Below, in pieces: positions 13,005 through 15,841 of a stretch of DNA of 15,841 bases. The stretch is from assembly GCA_903841915.1 (NCBI GenBank), contig CAIMKO010000463.1, positions 1-15,841 of the forward strand. Direction: 5' to 3'. The translations under genes were made by a program, and so were the position numbers. This DNA is from an uncultured Chitinophagaceae bacterium. Its GTDB lineage: Bacteria; Bacteroidota; Bacteroidia; Chitinophagales; Chitinophagaceae. How positions within the stretch are numbered: position 1 is the first letter of the stretch; every line of letters starts with the position of its first letter. Under the pieces are notes generated by a model, which had not been told where the DNA came from, searched no databases, and was given only the letters and a program-made list of their open reading frames with translations.

Positions 13005-14642
13005 ATGGCGAATGTTCCATTTCATTATCAAGACCCGTTTCCGCTCGGAAAAGACACAACAGAATACTATCTCTTAACAAAAGAAGGGATCTCTCAAACA
13101 ACATTTGAAGGAAAGGAGATTTTAAAGGTTTCTCCGGAAGTATTAAGCAAAGTTGCCAAAGCATGTTTTCATGATTGTTCTTTCATGTTAAGAACAGAAC
13201 ACCTGAAAATGGTGGCAGCTATTTTAACGGATCCTGAAGCAAGTGAGAACGATAAATATGTTGCCATCACCATGTTGCGCAATGCAGAGATCGCAGCCAA
13301 GGGTGTGTTACCGTTTTGCCAGGATACCGGAACCGCTACCATTGTTGCCAAGAAAGGGCAGCAGATTTGGACCGGCGGCAATGACGAAGAAGCCATTTCT
13401 TTAGGTGTGTATCAAACTTATACGGATGAGAACCTTCGTTATTCTCAAACCATTCCTTTATCCATGTATGCAGAAAAGAACTCAGGTAATAATTTGCCAG
13501 CGCAGATCGATCTGTATAGTGTAAACGGGATGGAATATAAATTTCTATGTGTTGCAAAAGGTGGTGGTTCTGCCAATAAAACTTATTTGTTTCAGGAAAC
13601 AAAAGCTTTATTAAACCCAGCAACATTGGTTAAGTATCTGGCAGAAAAAGCAAAAACATTGGGTACTGCTGCTTGTCCGCCTTATCATATCGCATTCGTG
13701 ATCGGCGGTACTTCTGCCGAAGCCTGTTTAAAAACAGTGAAGCTTGCTTCTGCAAAATATCTGGATCATTTACCAACCGAAGGCAATGAATTTGGCCAGG
13801 CATTCCGTGATCTTGAATTAGAAAAAGAAGTGTTGCATGCTGCGCAGGAACTTGGCATTGGTGCTCAATTCGGCGGCAAATATTTTGCATTGGATGTTCG
13901 TATTATCCGTTTACCAAGACATGGTGCTTCTTGTCCGGTAGGTATGGGTGTTTCCTGTTCTGCCGACAGAAATATCAAAGCCAAAATAAATAAGGATGGT
14001 GTTTGGATCGAGAAGATGGAAGAAAATCCGGGTCGCTTTATTCCCGAAGAATATCGCAAAGAAGGCGAAGGCGCTGCCGTAAAGATCGATCTCAATAAAC
14101 CCATGAAAGAGATCTTAGCCGAATTATCAAAACATCCTGTTGCAACAAGACTTTCCTTAACCGGAACCATTATTGTTGGCCGCGATATTGCGCATGCAAA
14201 ACTGAATGAAAGATTAGACAAGGGAGAAGGTCTGCCTCAATATATCAAAGATCATCCGATCTATTATGCAGGTCCTGCAAAGACCCCTGAAGGAATGCCA
14301 TCGGGCTCATTTGGACCAACCACTGCAGGAAGAATGGATAGTTATGTGGCAAGATTTCAGGAAGCCGGCGGCAGTATGATCATGCTGGCAAAGGGGAATC
14401 GCAGTCAGCAAGTGACGGATGCCTGTCAGAAATTCGGTGGATTTTATTTAGGATCCATTGGAGGACCTGCCGCTATTTTGGCACAAAATAATATTAAGAA
14501 AGTAGAAGTGGTTGAATATCCCGAACTAGGAATGGAAGCCATTTGGAAAATTGAAGTAGTTAATTTTCCTGCCTTCATATTAGTCGATGATAAAGGCAAT
14601 GATTTCTTTAAAACATTGAATCCATTGCATTTGAAAAGTTAG
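13005..14642 (+). CDS. fumA: Class I fumarate hydratase ([4Fe-4S])
   Basis: This 545-aa iron-sulfur fumarase interconverts fumarate and malate in the TCA cycle. The three expected cluster ligands are present at the same numbers as in E. coli FumA: C105 (LPFCQDTGT), C224 (GTAACPPYHIA) and C318 (GMGVSCSADR). The N-terminal alpha domain (to about residue 340) and the C-terminal beta domain (GPTTAGRMDSYV, GNRSQQVTDACQKFGGFYLGSIGG) are both complete, so the protein is full length and ends GNDFFKTLNPLHLKS. A promoter for the next gene begins immediately after the stop. A second, slightly diverged copy of the last 14 codons and stop lies at 15233-15277, so the 3' end has been duplicated or replaced by an insertion. 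The hairpin that looks like the original terminator is now about 640 nt downstream. Confidence 0.95.
   Translation: MANVPFHYQDPFPLGKDTTEYYLLTKEGISQTTFEGKEILKVSPEVLSKVAKACFHDCSFMLRTEHLKMVAAILTDPEASENDKYVAITMLRNAEIAAKGVLPFCQDTGTATIVAKKGQQIWTGGNDEEAISLGVYQTYTDENLRYSQTIPLSMYAEKNSGNNLPAQIDLYSVNGMEYKFLCVAKGGGSANKTYLFQETKALLNPATLVKYLAEKAKTLGTAACPPYHIAFVIGGTSAEACLKTVKLASAKYLDHLPTEGNEFGQAFRDLELEKEVLHAAQELGIGAQFGGKYFALDVRIIRLPRHGASCPVGMGVSCSADRNIKAKINKDGVWIEKMEENPGRFIPEEYRKEGEGAAVKIDLNKPMKEILAELSKHPVATRLSLTGTIIVGRDIAHAKLNERLDKGEGLPQYIKDHPIYYAGPAKTPEGMPSGSFGPTTAGRMDSYVARFQEAGGSMIMLAKGNRSQQVTDACQKFGGFYLGSIGGPAAILAQNNIKKVEVVEYPELGMEAIWKIEVVNFPAFILVDDKGNDFFKTLNPLHLKS
14598..14642 (+). repeat. Fumarase 3'-end direct repeat, functional copy
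   Basis: The last 14 codons and TAG stop of fumarase are repeated at 15233-15277 with 38 of 45 identical bases, including 22 consecutive identical bases from the GAT codon onward. This is the left boundary of the toxin-antitoxin insertion. Confidence 0.85.
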
Positions 14643-14650
14643 TATTTTTG
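14643..14650 (+). promoter_or_regulatory. -7 promoter element of the toxin-antitoxin module
   Basis: TATTTTTG matches TAnnTTTG exactly. It begins on the base after the fumarase stop codon and lies 33 nt before the antitoxin ATG. The module therefore appears to bring its own promoter. No -33 element at ideal spacing is seen. Confidence 0.45.
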
Positions 14651-14683
14651 GCTATATAATATTTCGTCATTAAAAATATTGTT

Positions 14684-14923
14684 ATGAGTAGTGTAACTGA
14701 AATTTCTTTACCGGTAACAACCAGTCAAATTTTTGAGTTGGCACAGCAATTACAGGCAAAAGATAAATTAGAACTACTTTATTTATTGGAGCAGGAACAG
14801 TATTTCGATAATATTCCCGAACAACATAAAAACATTGTAAGAGAGCGTGTTGAAAAATATAGTACCCATCCCGAAAAACTGATTGACGAAAAAGAAGCAT
14901 TGAAGGTAATAAATGCAATGTAA
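14684..14923 (+). CDS. Antitoxin of a ParE/RelE-type addiction module
   Basis: This 79-aa helical, acidic protein has a polar N-terminus (MSSVTEISLPVTTSQIFELA), a middle segment LQAKDKLELLYLLEQEQYFD and a C-terminus RERVEKYSTHPEKLIDEKEALKVINAM. This layout is like the short addiction-module components (RxxxYxxxPexLxxxeea endings) that precede ParE/RelE-like toxins in Bacteroidota. The C-terminal part would wrap the toxin. The stop TAA shares its last A with the ATG of the toxin gene (TAATG), giving tight translational coupling. The assignment rests mainly on the partner and the layout, because such antitoxins are short and poorly conserved. The frame is intact although the toxin is not. Confidence 0.75.
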   Translation: MSSVTEISLPVTTSQIFELAQQLQAKDKLELLYLLEQEQYFDNIPEQHKNIVRERVEKYSTHPEKLIDEKEALKVINAM

Positions 14924-15234
14924 TGCGTTCGAAATATACCATTCAATTTGCGCCTGAATCTCTTCATGAAATAAAACAAGTTATTGATTATTATAATAAT
15001 CTTTCTTACGGACTAGGCAACAGATTTAAATTGAATTTTATTGATGCTATAAAGAAATTAAAAACAAATCCTACTTATTCTTAAATACGATATTATGAAG
15101 TGCGATTTGCGCTAATAAAAAAATTTCCCTACGCAGCACATTATACTATTGATGAAAAAAAGAAGACCATTAAAATACAGGCATTACTTGCTTTTAAGCA
15201 AAATCCTGATGCAAATTGGAGGATCAGGTTTTAA
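14923..15234 (+). pseudogene. RelE/ParE-family toxin interrupted by an in-frame stop codon
   Basis: From the ATG at 14923 the frame reads MRSKYTIQFAPESLHEIKQV, then IDYYNNLSYGLGNRFKLNFI and KKLKTNPTYS, and then meets TAA at 15082-15084 (codon 54). The same frame continues without further stops: IRYYEVRFALIKKFPYAAHY, TIDEKKKTIKIQALLAFKQN and PDANWRIRF, ending at TAA 15232-15234. Together this is a normal 103-codon ParE/RelE toxin: N-terminal helices, an RYYEVRFALIKKFPYAAHYTID core and the C-terminal strand. A serine codon TCA changed to TAA would explain the break. The N-terminal 53 residues alone lack the active core, so the toxin is probably inactive unless the stop is read through. The stop overlaps the first codon of the fumarase remnant. 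Confidence 0.85.
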
Positions 15235-15277
15235 CGATTTCTTTAAAACATTGAATCCGCTTCATTTAAAAAATTAA
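15233..15277 (+). pseudogene. Remnant of a fumarase gene 3' end
   Basis: The 45 nt read NDFFKTLNPLHLKN and stop, the same as the C-terminus of the adjacent fumarase except for the final Ser/Asn. Of 7 base differences, 6 are synonymous or exchange one stop codon for another (AAT/AAC, CCA/CCG, TTG/CTT, TTG/TTA, TAG/TAA). The copy therefore diverged while it was still coding. It now has no upstream gene, starting inside the toxin stop codon. Confidence 0.85.
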
Positions 15278-15286
15278 TTATTTGAT

Positions 15287-15311
15287 TTAGCTACTTTATT
15301 GAAGTGGCTGA
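15287..15311 (+). terminator. Probable original fumarase terminator
   Basis: TTAGCTACTT and AAGTGGCTGA form a 10-bp stem with G-T wobbles around the loop TATTG, followed by a moderately T-rich tract. It lies 9 nt after the fumarase remnant, the position expected for the terminator of the ancestral fumarase gene; it may now end the toxin-antitoxin transcript. Confidence 0.5.
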
Positions 15312-15330
15312 ATCATTTTATAAAAACATT

Positions 15331-15841
15331 ATGAAAATAACCTTCTTTTCTACACAGCCTTACGATAAAGTCTCTTTCAATGAATGCAACAAGAATTTTG
15401 GATTTGAATTAGAATATTACGAAACACATTTGGGTCCGCATATTGTAAATCTCGTAGAAGATACGGATGCGGTCTGTGTGTTTGTTAATGATAAAGTAAA
15501 TGCTGAAGTAATAAAGGTTTTGGCATCAAAGGGTGTTAAGACCATTGCTTTGCGTTGCGCCGGTTTTAATAATGTAGATATTGCTGCTGCCAAAGAAAAT
15601 AATATTTCTATTTGCCGGGTACCTGCTTATTCACCCGAAGCTGTTGCAGAACATGCAGTGGCGATGATATTGACACTGGACCGTAAAACACATAAAGCAT
15701 ATAACCGTGTTCGTGAACAGAACTTTTCATTGAACGGCTTACTCGGTTTTAATCTGTATCAAAAAACGATCGGCGTCATTGGTACAGGAAATATCGGCAA
15801 AGCTTTTTGTAAGATCATGATCGGGTTCGGTTGCAGGGTAC
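15331..15841 (+). CDS. ldhA: D-lactate dehydrogenase (2-hydroxyacid dehydrogenase), N-terminal part
   Basis: The gene starts at the ATG at 15331 and runs off the right edge after 170 codons, about half of the expected length. The visible part matches the LdhA type of D-2-hydroxyacid dehydrogenases, which reduce pyruvate to D-lactate with NADH. It includes MKITFFSTQPYDKVSF, DAVCVFVNDKV, the substrate-binding arginine motif TIALRCAGFNNVD (R75), VPAYSPEAVAEHAVAMIL (98-114), RKTHKAYNRVREQNFSLNGLLGF and the NAD-binding GTGNIG (151-156). The catalytic Glu and His lie beyond the window. It is downstream of the presumed fumarase terminator and is probably a separate transcription unit; no clear -7 element was found in the short gap. 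Confidence 0.93.
   Translation, partial: MKITFFSTQPYDKVSFNECNKNFGFELEYYETHLGPHIVNLVEDTDAVCVFVNDKVNAEVIKVLASKGVKTIALRCAGFNNVDIAAAKENNISICRVPAYSPEAVAEHAVAMILTLDRKTHKAYNRVREQNFSLNGLLGFNLYQKTIGVIGTGNIGKAFCKIMIGFGCRV

Overview
The window looks like a chromosomal segment of a Bacteroidota species, most likely a Chitinophagaceae-type organism (lineage is inference). The support is AT-rich DNA, starts without Shine-Dalgarno sequences, several Bacteroidota-type TAnnTTTG -7 promoter elements, a Bacteroidota-style exopolysaccharide export pair, and gene families typical of that phylum. No ribosomal RNA, integrase, transposase or CRISPR array is visible.

Left part (1-3326) is AT-rich, sparsely coding and mostly on the minus strand. 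It holds the 5' end of a Wzc-like chain-length/tyrosine kinase gene, a Wza-like outer-membrane export lipoprotein and a LuxR/NarL-type response regulator, which read as the start of a capsule or exopolysaccharide operon. Behind it lie two small two-helix membrane proteins of unknown function and a possible 55-residue ORF. A tRNA-Ser(GGA) with its own promoter and terminator marks the change to denser, housekeeping-like DNA.

Middle part (3450-10357): TatD-family hydrolase and NodB-type polysaccharide deacetylase (minus), then glutamyl-tRNA synthetase, a GT39-type membrane glycosyltransferase, a standalone B12-binding mutase subunit, a GxxExxY-family protein and an enoyl-CoA hydratase (plus). 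The GxxExxY gene is packed exactly between two imperfect inverted repeats made of 9-nt units, which overlap its start and stop codons. Three other places carry degenerate 7-nt repeat arrays: inside the deacetylase gene, inside gltX, and between the hydratase and fucosidase genes.

Right part (10358-15841): a two-gene minus-strand operon for secreted enzymes (alkaline-phosphatase-superfamily hydrolase, then GH29 alpha-L-fucosidase), a divergent class I fumarase, a small toxin-antitoxin module and the 5' end of a D-lactate dehydrogenase gene. The toxin-antitoxin module sits directly behind the fumarase stop codon. Its far edge is followed by a second, mostly synonymously diverged copy of the last 14 codons and stop of fumarase. 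The toxin is interrupted by a single in-frame stop codon while the antitoxin is intact. This locus and the GxxExxY cassette are the most informative parts of the window: both show small genes inserted with readable boundaries.
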